Of a stretch of DNA of 64,000 nt, positions 44,905-53,257 are shown piece by piece. A program made the position numbers and the translations under genes. The stretch spans positions 41,901 through 105,900 of the forward strand of contig NZ_JALAGU010000023.1 of assembly GCF_022712275.1 (NCBI RefSeq). Reading direction: 5' to 3'. Position 1 is the first letter of the stretch; each line of letters begins with the position of its first letter. The stretch comes from Corynebacterium sp. (GTDB lineage Bacteria; Actinomycetota; Actinomycetes; Mycobacteriales; Mycobacteriaceae). Below the pieces are notes generated by a model. The model had not been told where the DNA came from. It did no database searches and worked only from the letters and a program-made list of their open reading frames with translations.

Positions 44905-45282
44905 TCACTCTTCGACAATCACCTCCCCGGTCATGGTCGGGTGCGGGGTGCAGTGGTAGCCGTAGGTGCCGGCGTCGTCGTAGGTGAACGTGTACTCGCC
45001 CTCGGTCATGAGCTCGGAGTTGTATGCCACCGGTGCCCCGTCGTCGGAGACCACGTCGTGCGGAAGGGACGCGTCCCACACCCACTTCACGGTGTCTCCC
45101 GGCTTGATGGTCACCGACGCCGGATCGAACTCCATGTCCTTGACGGTGACGGTGACGGTCTCGCCGGACCCTCCTTCACTGTCGGAGGAACACGCGGAGG
45201 TGACCACCAGGGAGGACGCCGCGAGGACACTGAACGTGACGACTCGGGCGGTACGGAATCGGTGGGAAAGCAGAGAGGACAT
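44905..45282 (-). CDS. mauC: Lipoprotein amicyanin (electron acceptor of the amine dehydrogenase)
   Basis: The 125-residue blue copper protein has a lipoprotein signal (VTSACSS) and one cupredoxin domain. Ligands are His in SLPHDVV (about residue 75) and the group YHCTPHPTMTGEV (Cys, His, Met, about 109-116). The CTPHPxM form is the amicyanin signature. In Gram-negative methylotrophs amicyanin takes electrons from the TTQ of methylamine dehydrogenase. Here the lipid anchor would hold it on the outer face of the membrane. It lies between the oxidase and the second cupredoxin with gaps of 7 bases and an overlap or 8-base gap. Confidence 0.87.
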   Translation of the reverse strand: MSSLLSHRFRTARVVTFSVLAASSLVVTSACSSDSEGGSGETVTVTVKDMEFDPASVTIKPGDTVKWVWDASLPHDVVSDDGAPVAYNSELMTEGEYTFTYDDAGTYGYHCTPHPTMTGEVIVEE

Positions 45283-45289
45283 GATGGTC

Positions 45290-46978
45290 CTACCTTTCGT
45301 AGTAGAAGTTGGTGGTCATTCCGGCGTCCAGGTGATAAGCGTTGTGGCAGTGGAACATCCAGCCACCCGGATTGTCGGCGTCGAACTCGAAGGTGAGTGT
45401 CTCCTTCGGGTGAATGATGAGGGTGTCCCGTCGCAGTCCCCCGAAATCGGGGACCGAGAACGTGTGCCCGTGCAGGTGCATGGGATGCCACATGTCGGTG
45501 GAGTTGGTCATCTCGATGCTGATCCGTTCGCCGGTCTTCATCGTGATCTTCCCGACGTCCTCACCGGCGATGCCCCACACGTAGGCGTCGTCGGACTGGA
45601 TGAGTTCGAGCTTGTAGGACCGGTCAGGGCTCTTCTTCTCGAGCTTCGCGGAGTCTGCGGCGGAGAAATCCTTGTCCTGCAGCGGAGTTTTCTTCAGTTC
45701 TGGGGCGTCAGCCGCACCGGCCAATGCTGAGGCCGGAAGATCGGCGGCACCGTCCGATTTCACAGTGGCGGCGACGAAGGTACCGGCCTGCGAAGGGCGA
45801 CCGGTTCCTTCAGGGACAGCGACGAAAGGAACGGCCTCATCGTCCAGGTCGATGAGGACATCGATCCGCTGCGCCATGCCGATAATGATCGAGGATGCCT
45901 CGACCTGGGACGCGGCATAGCCGTCGGTCTCGATGACGGTCATTGTCTTGCCCACCACGGCGAACCGGTAGGGCGTTTCCCCGGCTGCGTTGATGATCCG
46001 CAACCTTACTTTCCCGGACTTTCCGGACAGTGCCTCCGCGTCAGCAGTGGAACGCCCGTTGATGAGATGGGTGGGGTAGGCGATGTGCTGGACCATCCCG
46101 CCGAGTTCCGTGGACTCGGCGAACGGACCGGCGACGAGCTTTTTCGCAGCTTCGGGAACCTGCGGAACTGCCGCGGCAGACGACGATGCTGCACCGGACG
46201 CGGTGGCGCCACCGGAATGGTGGGCATGCGCGGACCCGGACGCGGCATGTCCGGCCAGGGCCGGATTCAGCGCGCCGAGAATATCGGACGGCATCTTGTC
46301 ACGGCCGCAGACCCAGTCATCGAGAATAATGACGTGGTCGGCATCTGCCGCGTACGGGTCGTCCGGATCCTCGACAATCAGAGCGCCCAGCATCGCCTCA
46401 TCGGCCTGGAGCCCGGAGTGAGAGTGGTACCAGTACGTTCCCGGGTGATCGACGATGAAGTTGTAGTCCAAGGTCGCGCCTGCCGCTGCCGCCTCACCGG
46501 TCAACGGCGGAGCCCCGTCCATGTCATTACGGATATGGATTCCGTGCCAGTGGATCACCGTCTCCGAGTCGAGGGTGTTGACGTGCCGGACCTTCACTTC
46601 GTCGCCGTAGGATGCCCGCACTTGCGGGCCAGTGGGAAGGGCCGCCGGATTGGTGCCGTCGGTGTAACCGGTGGCCATCACCGTTTTCCCGTCGACAGTG
46701 AAGTTCGCCATCACTGCGGCGATGGTCGCCTCGACAGTCTTTCCCGAGTGGTAGCGCGCATTCTCGGTCGCGGTGATCTCATCGTCACCGAAAAGGATCC
46801 GGTTGGAGGTGTCCGTGGAACCTGAACCCGAACTTCCCGACCCGCTGTCTCCGTCGCTGCAGGCGACAATAGCGACTCCCGCGCCGGCGAGGCCGAGCGC
46901 GCCGAGGAAACCCCGCCGGCTCAGCGACCGGTTGAGTGGCCCGGAAGCCACCCGCGAGAGATCCACAGCGGTACGCAT
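45290..46978 (-). CDS. Tat-exported multicopper oxidase within the mau operon
   Basis: The 562-residue laccase-like enzyme has a Tat signal (SRRGFLGALGLAGAG, about residues 19-33) ending in a lipobox-like VACSD. All four copper-binding motifs are present: HWHGIH, WYHSHSG, HPMHLHGHTF and HCHNAYHLDAGM, so both the type-1 site (axial Met) and the trinuclear O2 site should form. A Gly/Ala/Ser/His linker (HAASGSAHAHHSGGATASG, about 240-258) may bind extra copper. Its start overlaps the mauB stop (TGATG). It could pass electrons from amicyanin to oxygen, or help form the TTQ cofactor in place of MauG. Relatives also act in copper detoxification. Confidence 0.9.
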   Translation of the reverse strand: MRTAVDLSRVASGPLNRSLSRRGFLGALGLAGAGVAIVACSDGDSGSGSSGSGSTDTSNRILFGDDEITATENARYHSGKTVEATIAAVMANFTVDGKTVMATGYTDGTNPAALPTGPQVRASYGDEVKVRHVNTLDSETVIHWHGIHIRNDMDGAPPLTGEAAAAGATLDYNFIVDHPGTYWYHSHSGLQADEAMLGALIVEDPDDPYAADADHVIILDDWVCGRDKMPSDILGALNPALAGHAASGSAHAHHSGGATASGAASSSAAAVPQVPEAAKKLVAGPFAESTELGGMVQHIAYPTHLINGRSTADAEALSGKSGKVRLRIINAAGETPYRFAVVGKTMTVIETDGYAASQVEASSIIIGMAQRIDVLIDLDDEAVPFVAVPEGTGRPSQAGTFVAATVKSDGAADLPASALAGAADAPELKKTPLQDKDFSAADSAKLEKKSPDRSYKLELIQSDDAYVWGIAGEDVGKITMKTGERISIEMTNSTDMWHPMHLHGHTFSVPDFGGLRRDTLIIHPKETLTFEFDADNPGGWMFHCHNAYHLDAGMTTNFYYER

Positions 46979-48354
46979 CAGTTGTCCTCCCGAACTTCGG
47001 GTGCCATGAGGCCGGAAACATCGTCACGCCCGTTACCTGTCACCTCGACAGAATCCTTGACCTCACCGGTGACCGAATCAACACTGACAAGGGTCGTGAC
47101 CGGTTCGGCATCTTCTTCAGCATCATTCCCGGCAGGCTTGGCTTCGCCGAGAACGTATATCAGGGAGGCATCGTTGTTATAGGCGACAGAATCAAGTGAC
47201 TCGAGTTCCAGGTCCTCCTTCGTGACCAGCTTGGTCTCCTTACCGGTAGCGGCATCGAAAGTACGGAAACTAGTCACATCGCCACCGTTGACGGAATGGG
47301 GGTGAATATCTGAATCGGTGTATGCGACAAGGAATCGCTTGCCATCCGGGGTTACCTGCGCGCTCTCGGTGGCGAAGCGCCCACCGTCCTTACCAACGTT
47401 TCCGATCGGCTTCACCTCAGAATTGGGAAGCCCGTCGGAGAAATCGAAGGAATAGACATCACCCGCCTCGTTGACGAGGAATCCCTGCTTGGCATCGGTG
47501 GTGAACTTCGCGGTGCGGGCTGCGGTGAAATCCTCCGGGAGGACCTTCTCGCGGCCGGTCTCCTCGATCTTTCCGTCGTCGTCGATGGTGAGCTCGAGGA
47601 GTTCCTTCGTGTTCTCGCAGACGGAGTAGATCTTGTTGCCGACCGGCCAGGTGTAGGGACCGCAGCCGACGCTCTGGAGCTCGCCGGTGAGTTCCCCGGA
47701 TTCCAGGTCGACGACGCGGACGCCGACGAGCTGGTCGTCCCAGGAGACAAGGTATTTTCCGCTGCCAGCGATGGTGTGCGAGCCCTCACGGGAGTGGAAA
47801 CGGACGTGCTTGGGGAGGTTGATCTCCTGCGGGTCGAGGAGGTTTCCGGAATAGGTGGAGACGGTGTAGTCGGACTGGCCGCGTGATCCGCGAGGTGCCC
47901 AGACCTCGAAGGCGGTGGCCTGGGGATCGTCGGCGTTGTCCGTGGTGAAGACGTGGACGACGTCATCCCAGATGGCGTGACCGGTGGTGATCCGGGTCAT
48001 GATCTTTCCGGTCTCCGGATCGATGGCACTGTAAATGGCCTCGTTGTCCTTGCTTTCCACGGTGATCATCCAGTCCGGGTTGATCGGAGTGACCTTTCCG
48101 ACCGAGGGAGTGTTGAGTTCGTCGCCGACCTCTCCGATCTCCTGTTCCTCGGTGCCGAGGCCGCCTCCCTCGGGTACATCCTTCACCGTGGGGACATTGG
48201 GAAATTCATACGTGGTATCAATGCCGTTTGCGACATCAAATTCTTCAGCGTCGTCATCGGAAGATGACGAGCAGCCAGCCAGGGCGAGGACCGTCACCGC
48301 GGTCAGGGATGTCGCTGCGATGGCAAGCGACCGTCGCTGTGTCAGGGATTTCAT
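46978..48354 (-). CDS. mauB: Amine dehydrogenase heavy chain, lipoprotein form
   Basis: The 458-residue protein has a lipoprotein signal (VLALAGCSS, Cys about residue 28), an acidic Asp/Ser spacer and a seven-bladed-propeller pattern of repeats (TITTGHAIWDDVVHVFTTD, FHSREGSHTIAGSGKYLVSW, YTWPVGNKIYSVCEN, FATESAQVTPDGKRFLVAYT). It fits the heavy subunit of TTQ amine dehydrogenases, which holds two light chains. Gram-negative heavy chains are soluble in the periplasm and about 70 residues shorter; the lipid anchor is an unusual adaptation. Whether the enzyme prefers methylamine or an aromatic amine is not clear from this chain. Confidence 0.83.
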   Translation of the reverse strand: MKSLTQRRSLAIAATSLTAVTVLALAGCSSSSDDDAEEFDVANGIDTTYEFPNVPTVKDVPEGGGLGTEEQEIGEVGDELNTPSVGKVTPINPDWMITVESKDNEAIYSAIDPETGKIMTRITTGHAIWDDVVHVFTTDNADDPQATAFEVWAPRGSRGQSDYTVSTYSGNLLDPQEINLPKHVRFHSREGSHTIAGSGKYLVSWDDQLVGVRVVDLESGELTGELQSVGCGPYTWPVGNKIYSVCENTKELLELTIDDDGKIEETGREKVLPEDFTAARTAKFTTDAKQGFLVNEAGDVYSFDFSDGLPNSEVKPIGNVGKDGGRFATESAQVTPDGKRFLVAYTDSDIHPHSVNGGDVTSFRTFDAATGKETKLVTKEDLELESLDSVAYNNDASLIYVLGEAKPAGNDAEEDAEPVTTLVSVDSVTGEVKDSVEVTGNGRDDVSGLMAPEVREDN

Positions 48355-48405
48355 GCTGCATTTCTCTTTCGCGTCAGTTGCCGGTGGAGTACCGGATGAT
48401 TCCGG

Positions 48406-49110
48406 CTAACGGGACCCAGCGCCGACGCGAGGCCGGGTCGCCTTCTGGGTCTGGCAGTCCTCGCCGACGATCGGCGAAAGGGTGCATGTGTAGGACTGGG
48501 ATTCATCGGAGATGCACCAGATGATCTCCTGGTCGAAGGAACCGGAGACAGGGTTGTACATGACTGCCTGAGCATCAGGTTCCCCGCAGTATGTGGTGGA
48601 ACAGCCAGGAGCGCCGCAGCAGTCGTAGTAGGCGATGAGGTAGGTCTTGCCGTCGGCAGGGTTCGTACAGCAACCAACCCAGTACTCTGCGCCTGGCTTA
48701 GAGCCGGGCGCGCAAGTGGCGATGCCGCCGCCCGCACAGGAGGTACACGGCGTGCCGTCCATGTTGCACCAACGCCAGTAGTCACACTTTGTGGGATCCT
48801 TGCCGTCGTAGGTCGGAAGAAGATAGTCTCCCTCGCCAAAAGTTTCGGCGCCCCCGGAAGGTGCAGTGGGGGATGGGGAAGTTGAAGACTGCGCGTTGGC
48901 TTTTGGATCCCGGGTCACTGGAAGCGATGCCACCATGGCCACACCGGTGATACCCATCGTCCATCGAGCAAAACGCGAGATTGCTGAACGTCGAGACGTA
49001 CGCTCTGAGAGTCGACGGGTGAAACGGCTCATCTTGCCACCACCCTCCCCTGCCAGCCATGCGGCATGGTCGTTGAGACGGTCTTGGTCGGAGTATTGCA
49101 TTTCAGACAT
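48406..49110 (-). CDS. mauA: Amine dehydrogenase light chain with TTQ site
   Basis: The 234-residue protein carries the TTQ cofactor, made from two of its own tryptophans. It has a long Tat-type signal (TSRRSAISRFARW, about residues 38-50) like known light chains. The mature part is rich in Cys for disulphides. Trp144 (AEYWVGCC) and Trp198 (EIIWCISD) line up with Trp57 and Trp108 of the Paracoccus enzyme, and Asp163 (YYDCCG) with catalytic Asp76. CDYWRWCNMDG and YTCTLSPIVG are also conserved. An extra tail of about 17 residues with one more Cys follows. An AGAAAGG ribosome binding site precedes the ATG at 49110. Confidence 0.93.
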   Translation of the reverse strand: MSEMQYSDQDRLNDHAAWLAGEGGGKMSRFTRRLSERTSRRSAISRFARWTMGITGVAMVASLPVTRDPKANAQSSTSPSPTAPSGGAETFGEGDYLLPTYDGKDPTKCDYWRWCNMDGTPCTSCAGGGIATCAPGSKPGAEYWVGCCTNPADGKTYLIAYYDCCGAPGCSTTYCGEPDAQAVMYNPVSGSFDQEIIWCISDESQSYTCTLSPIVGEDCQTQKATRPRVGAGSR

Positions 49111-49140
49111 GGTCGAAGCCTTTCTTATGTGTGGTTCCTG

Positions 49141-49764
49141 TTATCCGGCTGCCCGATCCGCGGAACGGGCCGAGGCCAGGTCGGAGTAGAGGTGTTGGAC
49201 CGTCGGGGTGGATGTTTCGAGTGCGTTGAGCAGGCTTTCGACGTGAGACATGTTGTTGCACAGTCCTTTCGCCGCGAGGGTTCCGTCGTCATCCACCAGC
49301 ACGCCGTAGGGGGTGGTACCTACCTGGTAGGCGATGCCGACCTCACGGGCGTCGAGGTAGCTGATCTCCGCACCGACACCTGCGGAAGCGAGGAACTCCG
49401 CGTGCTCCTCCGGAGTCCCGTCCGAGACGAGGACGACATCGAGGTTCTTCTCGGACTTAGCGAGTGCCTTGATCCCCGGCAGGAGTGCCTTACAGGTGGA
49501 GCACTTCGGACCGGTGAACATGAGCAGCTGAGGACGCGGACGGATGCCAGCGACGGTGACCCCGCGGTCGTACTGGTCGATGAGCCCGTCAAAGGCAGGA
49601 GCCTTCTCCCCGATCTCCGGTCCTGAGTCCATCACGCGGGCTCCGAGGGGTCCGAGACGAACCTGGATACGGCCAATTTCACGTGCCAGGCCGAGGACCA
49701 GAAGAATGAGAGCGATGTCGACGATGACGAGCACTGCGACAATAACTGCAAGAATTGTGGTCAT
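49141..49764 (-). CDS. mauD: MauD thioredoxin-like accessory protein
   Basis: The 207-residue protein has one N-terminal membrane helix (ILAVIVAVLVIVDIALILLVLG) and an outside thioredoxin-like domain with the redox pair in GPKCSTCKALLPG (about residues 93-105), followed by GTTPYGVLVDDDG, a cis-Pro loop. MauD helps form the correct six disulphides of the light chain. It lies between mauE and mauA. The 107 bases before it contain a small hairpin (CCCGG/CCGGG at 49816-49831) that may tune expression. Confidence 0.92.
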   Translation of the reverse strand: MTTILAVIVAVLVIVDIALILLVLGLAREIGRIQVRLGPLGARVMDSGPEIGEKAPAFDGLIDQYDRGVTVAGIRPRPQLLMFTGPKCSTCKALLPGIKALAKSEKNLDVVLVSDGTPEEHAEFLASAGVGAEISYLDAREVGIAYQVGTTPYGVLVDDDGTLAAKGLCNNMSHVESLLNALETSTPTVQHLYSDLASARSADRAAG

Positions 49765-49871
49765 GAGTTTCCTCTAGTTGGGTAGCTTTCGGGGTTAGCG
49801 AAGTCACCACTTGTTCCCGGCTTTTACCGGGCACCGTGGCATCTGAAAAGTGAAGTAGGAAAGTGGCGAAG

Positions 49872-50447
49872 TTAGCCCAGGACAGCACGTCGACGAACTA
49901 ACTCATCGCGAGCGGGGGTGAGATAAGTGTCCACACCGATCCGTCCAGGACGACGAATTGCAAGAAACGCTGTGACAGCAAAAGCAAGCCCGACGACAAG
50001 GGCACTGACTACCGTGCCGGCGACAACATCACCGGTCGATTCAGGTGCCGACAGCACAGCTGAGGCGATGCTGAGGACTGCGAAGAACCCTGCCCTGAAC
50101 GGGTGGAACGAGCTAATGTGCGGGGCATCTTCCTCGCCGAATGCGAAGCAACCGCATGCGAGTTCTGTCCGCCCCCGCGCCAGATTCACAACCAGTCCGG
50201 CCGCATAGCCGAGGAAAAGCACGGCGGCGGCGTATCCCACCCAGGGGAGGCCGATGCGCAGAAGCAGGACGGCCCCTAGTGCCGCCTCAACGAAGGGAAG
50301 CAACGTGCCGACGAACCTGGCCGCCGTATCCGGCATGACCTTGTATCCGACAACGACCCTGGCATGCGCCTCAAGGTCACGGAATTTGCTTACTCCAGCC
50401 ACCAACAGGGTGAACCCCAGTAGTGACGAGATAACGGCACTCACCAT
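49872..50447 (-). CDS. mauE: MauE membrane accessory protein
   Basis: The 191-residue protein has four to five membrane helices of the MauE/DoxX type, with the conserved start LLGFTLLVAGVSKFRDL, a redox-type TELACGCFAFGEED motif (two Cys, about residues 95-108) and a basic tail. It works with MauD in light-chain folding and export. It heads the operon: a GGAGG lies eight bases before its ATG, and the 190 bases upstream hold no gene and should contain the operon promoter. I could not pick out a convincing promoter or operator. Confidence 0.88.
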   Translation of the reverse strand: MVSAVISSLLGFTLLVAGVSKFRDLEAHARVVVGYKVMPDTAARFVGTLLPFVEAALGAVLLLRIGLPWVGYAAAVLFLGYAAGLVVNLARGRTELACGCFAFGEEDAPHISSFHPFRAGFFAVLSIASAVLSAPESTGDVVAGTVVSALVVGLAFAVTAFLAIRRPGRIGVDTYLTPARDELVRRRAVLG

Positions 50448-50636
50448 TATCGTGTCCTCCTCTGCTCTATCGAGGCGGTAGTCAGGACCGCCATGCAGGG
50501 AAAGATTAAGCCCAGTTCGTTTCTGGATTATTTCCCCGCATCCCGAATGACTGTTAAATGTTGGATCTCTCTTTGTTTCAGGCTGAATTCACCGCAACCC
50601 AGCTGAGTTAACGCACCCGGTCCGGAGCCCTCACCC

Positions 50637-51756
50637 CTACGGCAGCATCAGCCGCCAGAACGCGTCGCAGCCTTCGGCGAAGATCCACGACGGCCCTTCC
50701 GACAGCACGACACCGTCATCACCGTCCCCACGCAGGGAGTACGGTGCCGCGTCACCGAGCTCACGGTGGTCGACAGAGCCCGCAGATCCGTCCCCCGCCG
50801 GGTACTCGAGGATCTGCAGTGTCGCCCCGGGGGCCCTTCAGCACCCGGCCCACCGCCGACACCACGGGTGTGACCGATCGTCCCGGACAGCCACCCGCCG
50901 CGTCCCCATAGAGGAAATGCCTGGTCCCGGTGCCACTGTCGGGCAGTTCCGGCAGGTCGTGCACCGGAAGGACGCGGATCGTCCACTCCCCCGCACCGGT
51001 GATCTCCAGGCCGGCCAGTGGACCGTCGGAGGCACTCCAGGACAGGTCACGTGAGGTGTCAGGTGAAGCCTTATCGTGACTGCTCCGGGTGTGCGCCTCC
51101 GCCCTGCCGTCCAGCAGCACCGCATCCGGCCTGCAGGAAGAGCCTCCCCGCACCGCCGTCAGCGTCACATGCTCACCGTCCAGAACCCGCTCACTGCCGC
51201 GGTAGTCGATGCTGATGATCCCGGCGGGGGCGTCCTGAATCTCCTCAGGAAGGTCGGTGAACTGCGGCCCCGTACCGGTGAACTCCACCGGGGCGAAGGT
51301 GCCGAAGGCGTCCTCGGCCCATCGCGCCGCGTCCCCACCGAAGCCCACCATCACGCCCTCGGAGGTCACATGGCAGCGGTACCGGTGCGCGACCTCGGTC
51401 GTCGTCGGGTCGACGATGCCGGAATGGACGGCGTCCTCAGCGAAATGGCCGGACGCCGTGACCTGTCCGGTGATGTCCCAGGCACGGGAGTCCGTGCTCT
51501 CCCTGGTCTCTCCGACGGTCAGCATGGCCGAATCGGGAGTGTCGAGGAGGTCCCGGACGGCGTCCCCGCAGGCGGTCAGCACCTCCTGTTCACTGAGCCG
51601 GTACCTGTTCTCCCCGCGCTGATGGCGCTCCTCGGTGCGCTGCGCGTCCCACAACTGCCAGCCGACGAAGGCCACTGCAGCGACAAGAGCAGTGACCACG
51701 GCAGCACCCGCGATGAGCGGCCACCGGGGGAAGCGGGACGCAGATCTCTCGGACAT
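50637..51756 (-). pseudogene. Membrane-anchored protein of unknown function, apparently frameshifted
   Basis: From the ATG at 51756 the frame codes for a protein with one N-terminal membrane helix (PLIAGAAVVTALVAAVAFVG) and an outside domain of unknown family with four or more cysteines (VLTACGD, HRYRCHV, SSCRPD, GGCPG). About 305 codons in, at a G/C run (GGGCCCCCGGGG, near 50829-50840), sensible sequence switches to the next frame: GATLQILEYPAGDG, then SEGPSWIFAEGCDAFWRLML and a stop at 50637-50639. Without the shift the frame runs into unconvincing sequence. One missing or extra base, real or from sequencing, would explain it. Confidence 0.65.
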
Positions 51757-52017
51757 CGGGACGCCTCTCGTCGGACCCGTGGCGCTCCGGGGAGGAACGC
51801 CGGTCCTCTGATTCTCCTCCACCGGAGTGAACGCCAGGCACCCCCTCTGACAGTCGTCAGCCCGAACATGCTTATCGACCCGCCCCTCAGGAAGGAATCG
51901 GACCCCCACCACCCCCGTTCGAGACGTCCGCGTCCGTCGCAGCGATAGTGTCAGCGACGGACATGAGGACCGGCGCGACACCGCGCGTAGCAGGTGTCCC
52001 GGAGAGACGGAGAGACC

Positions 52018-52596
52018 ATGGACGACCAGCAACGACCCGAGAACCCGTTCCGGGTGACGCAGCCGACACCACCGGCCGCAGCTCCGGCGTCGATGCCGAA
52101 CATGGCGCCGAACACGGCGCCGAGAGCGGCGTCCCCCGCGATGCCGACGGCACCTGCCCAAGTGAAGAAGCAGGGGAAGGGAGGCACGGTCGTGCTGTGG
52201 CTCTGTGCCGCCTTCGGCGCGTACATGACGGTCTTCAGTGCCTTCGATGCCCGCTATTCGGTGGTCTACGCTCTGGGCGGGGTGCTGCTCGGTCTGGCCA
52301 TCACCCTCGGGTTCGGCTGGCCGCTGTACTGCCGCAGCCGGGACAGGAAAGCCCTCGCGGCGTGGGAGAAGGACCGGTCGGAGACCAGGGAGCTGTCCGC
52401 CCTGCTCACCAGCGAGGACGCCGCGATCGCGCAGGCGCTGGCTCCCCGACCCCGGCCTGAACCGATGCCCCGGAACTGGAAGAAGGTCGGTACTGCGGTG
52501 GCGATCATCACCGTGCTGGGCGGCGTCCTGATCAGCGCGGGGGACGCCGAGTACAAGGAGAACAACCCGGATGCCGTGACCTCGACGGAGGCCTGA
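52018..52596 (+). CDS. Small membrane protein of unknown function
   Basis: The 192-residue protein has a Pro/Ala/Met-rich start (about residues 1-45), two adjacent membrane helices (VVLWLCAAFGAYMTVFSAF and VVYALGGVLLGLAITLGFGW), a charged cytosolic stretch with a long helix (DRKALAAWEKDRSETRELSA) and a third helix (VGTAVAIITVLGGVLISAG). I do not recognise the family. I chose the ATG at 52018, which follows GGAGAGACGGAGAGA. A strong terminator follows. Confidence 0.7.
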   Translation: MDDQQRPENPFRVTQPTPPAAAPASMPNMAPNTAPRAASPAMPTAPAQVKKQGKGGTVVLWLCAAFGAYMTVFSAFDARYSVVYALGGVLLGLAITLGFGWPLYCRSRDRKALAAWEKDRSETRELSALLTSEDAAIAQALAPRPRPEPMPRNWKKVGTAVAIITVLGGVLISAGDAEYKENNPDAVTSTEA

Positions 52597-52626
52597 GTCC
52601 GTTCCAAGCGCCTCCCGCACGCAAGC

Positions 52627-52656
52627 GACCCCCGCACCATGCCTGGTGCGGGGGTC
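52627..52656 (+). terminator. Hairpin after the small membrane protein gene
   Basis: GACCCCCGCACCA (52627-52639) pairs perfectly with TGGTGCGGGGGTC (52644-52656) around TGCC, then GTTGTG. It probably serves this gene and, from the other side, the 50-residue gene at 52719-52871. Confidence 0.8.
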
Positions 52657-52718
52657 GTTGTGCGTTCTGCTGGTGTTCCCGGGGGCGCCTGTCCCGGGAC
52701 CCGTGCCTGGCTCTCTGC

Positions 52719-52871
52719 CTAGGAGCCGAGGATGCTGCTGCCGCTGACCGGGGCCTTCGGGGCCGGGGCGGAGGGTGCGTGCTGCTCGACGAACTGGCGG
52801 GCCTGCTCCGGGAGCTCCTGGGCGTGCTGACCGAACTGGTGGAACGGCTCGAGGAAGTTGTTGATGTCCAT
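52719..52871 (-). CDS. 50-residue amphipathic protein without signal peptide
   Basis: The reading frame codes for MDINNFLEPFHQFGQHAQEL, then PEQARQFVEQHA and a Pro/Ala/Ser tail ending SGSSILGS. A GAAAGGA ribosome binding site lies eight bases before the ATG and codon use is typical of the genome, so it is likely real despite its size. The first 30 residues would form an amphipathic helix. Size, lack of a signal and Ser-rich end recall the mycoloylated PorA/PorH porins of corynebacteria, but I see no clear sequence match. Confidence 0.6.
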   Translation of the reverse strand: MDINNFLEPFHQFGQHAQELPEQARQFVEQHAPSAPAPKAPVSGSSILGS

Positions 52872-53129
52872 GGTGATGTCCTTTCGGTGGTGGTCGCTGT
52901 CCTGCGACCGTCAAGCGGTAGGGGATCTGAGTCGAACTCATCGGGCACCACTGCTGTGCCCGATGACGATCAATCTACGAACCGGTTCTGGGACGGCGAT
53001 GGAACCCCGCTCCGGGTTGCCGCAGCGTTGCCTGGTGACCACGGGACGGTAACCGGAGGTTACCCTCCAGGGGACGCGGTGTGGGCCGGCACCGGGCTGG
53101 CAGGGAAGCTGGTCAGGGAACCGATGGAC

Positions 53130-53151
53130 CTCGAACGAGGCGTTCGAACGC
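53130..53151. promoter_or_regulatory. Shared upstream element, copy 2
   Basis: CTCGAACGAGGCGTTCGAAC followed by GC repeats the element at 40141-40163 with one change. It contains the perfect 12-base palindrome GCGTTCGAACGC (53140-53151) and lies about 107 bases before the DUF732-like gene. Confidence 0.55.
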
Positions 53152-53257
53152 CGACGTCCACTGTCCGAACCGTCCGTAGTCTCCTCTTCTGCCACTCCCT
53201 CACGTGGACTGACACTGACTGCTCCACACGAGCACTGACACGAGGAGAACTCCCACC

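Noticed and set aside
53131..53147. LexA box at TCGAACGAGGCGTTCGA
   Set aside because: The half-sites are right, but the spacer is five bases instead of four, and a copy at 40142 deviates further in the right half-site. More likely another regulator.
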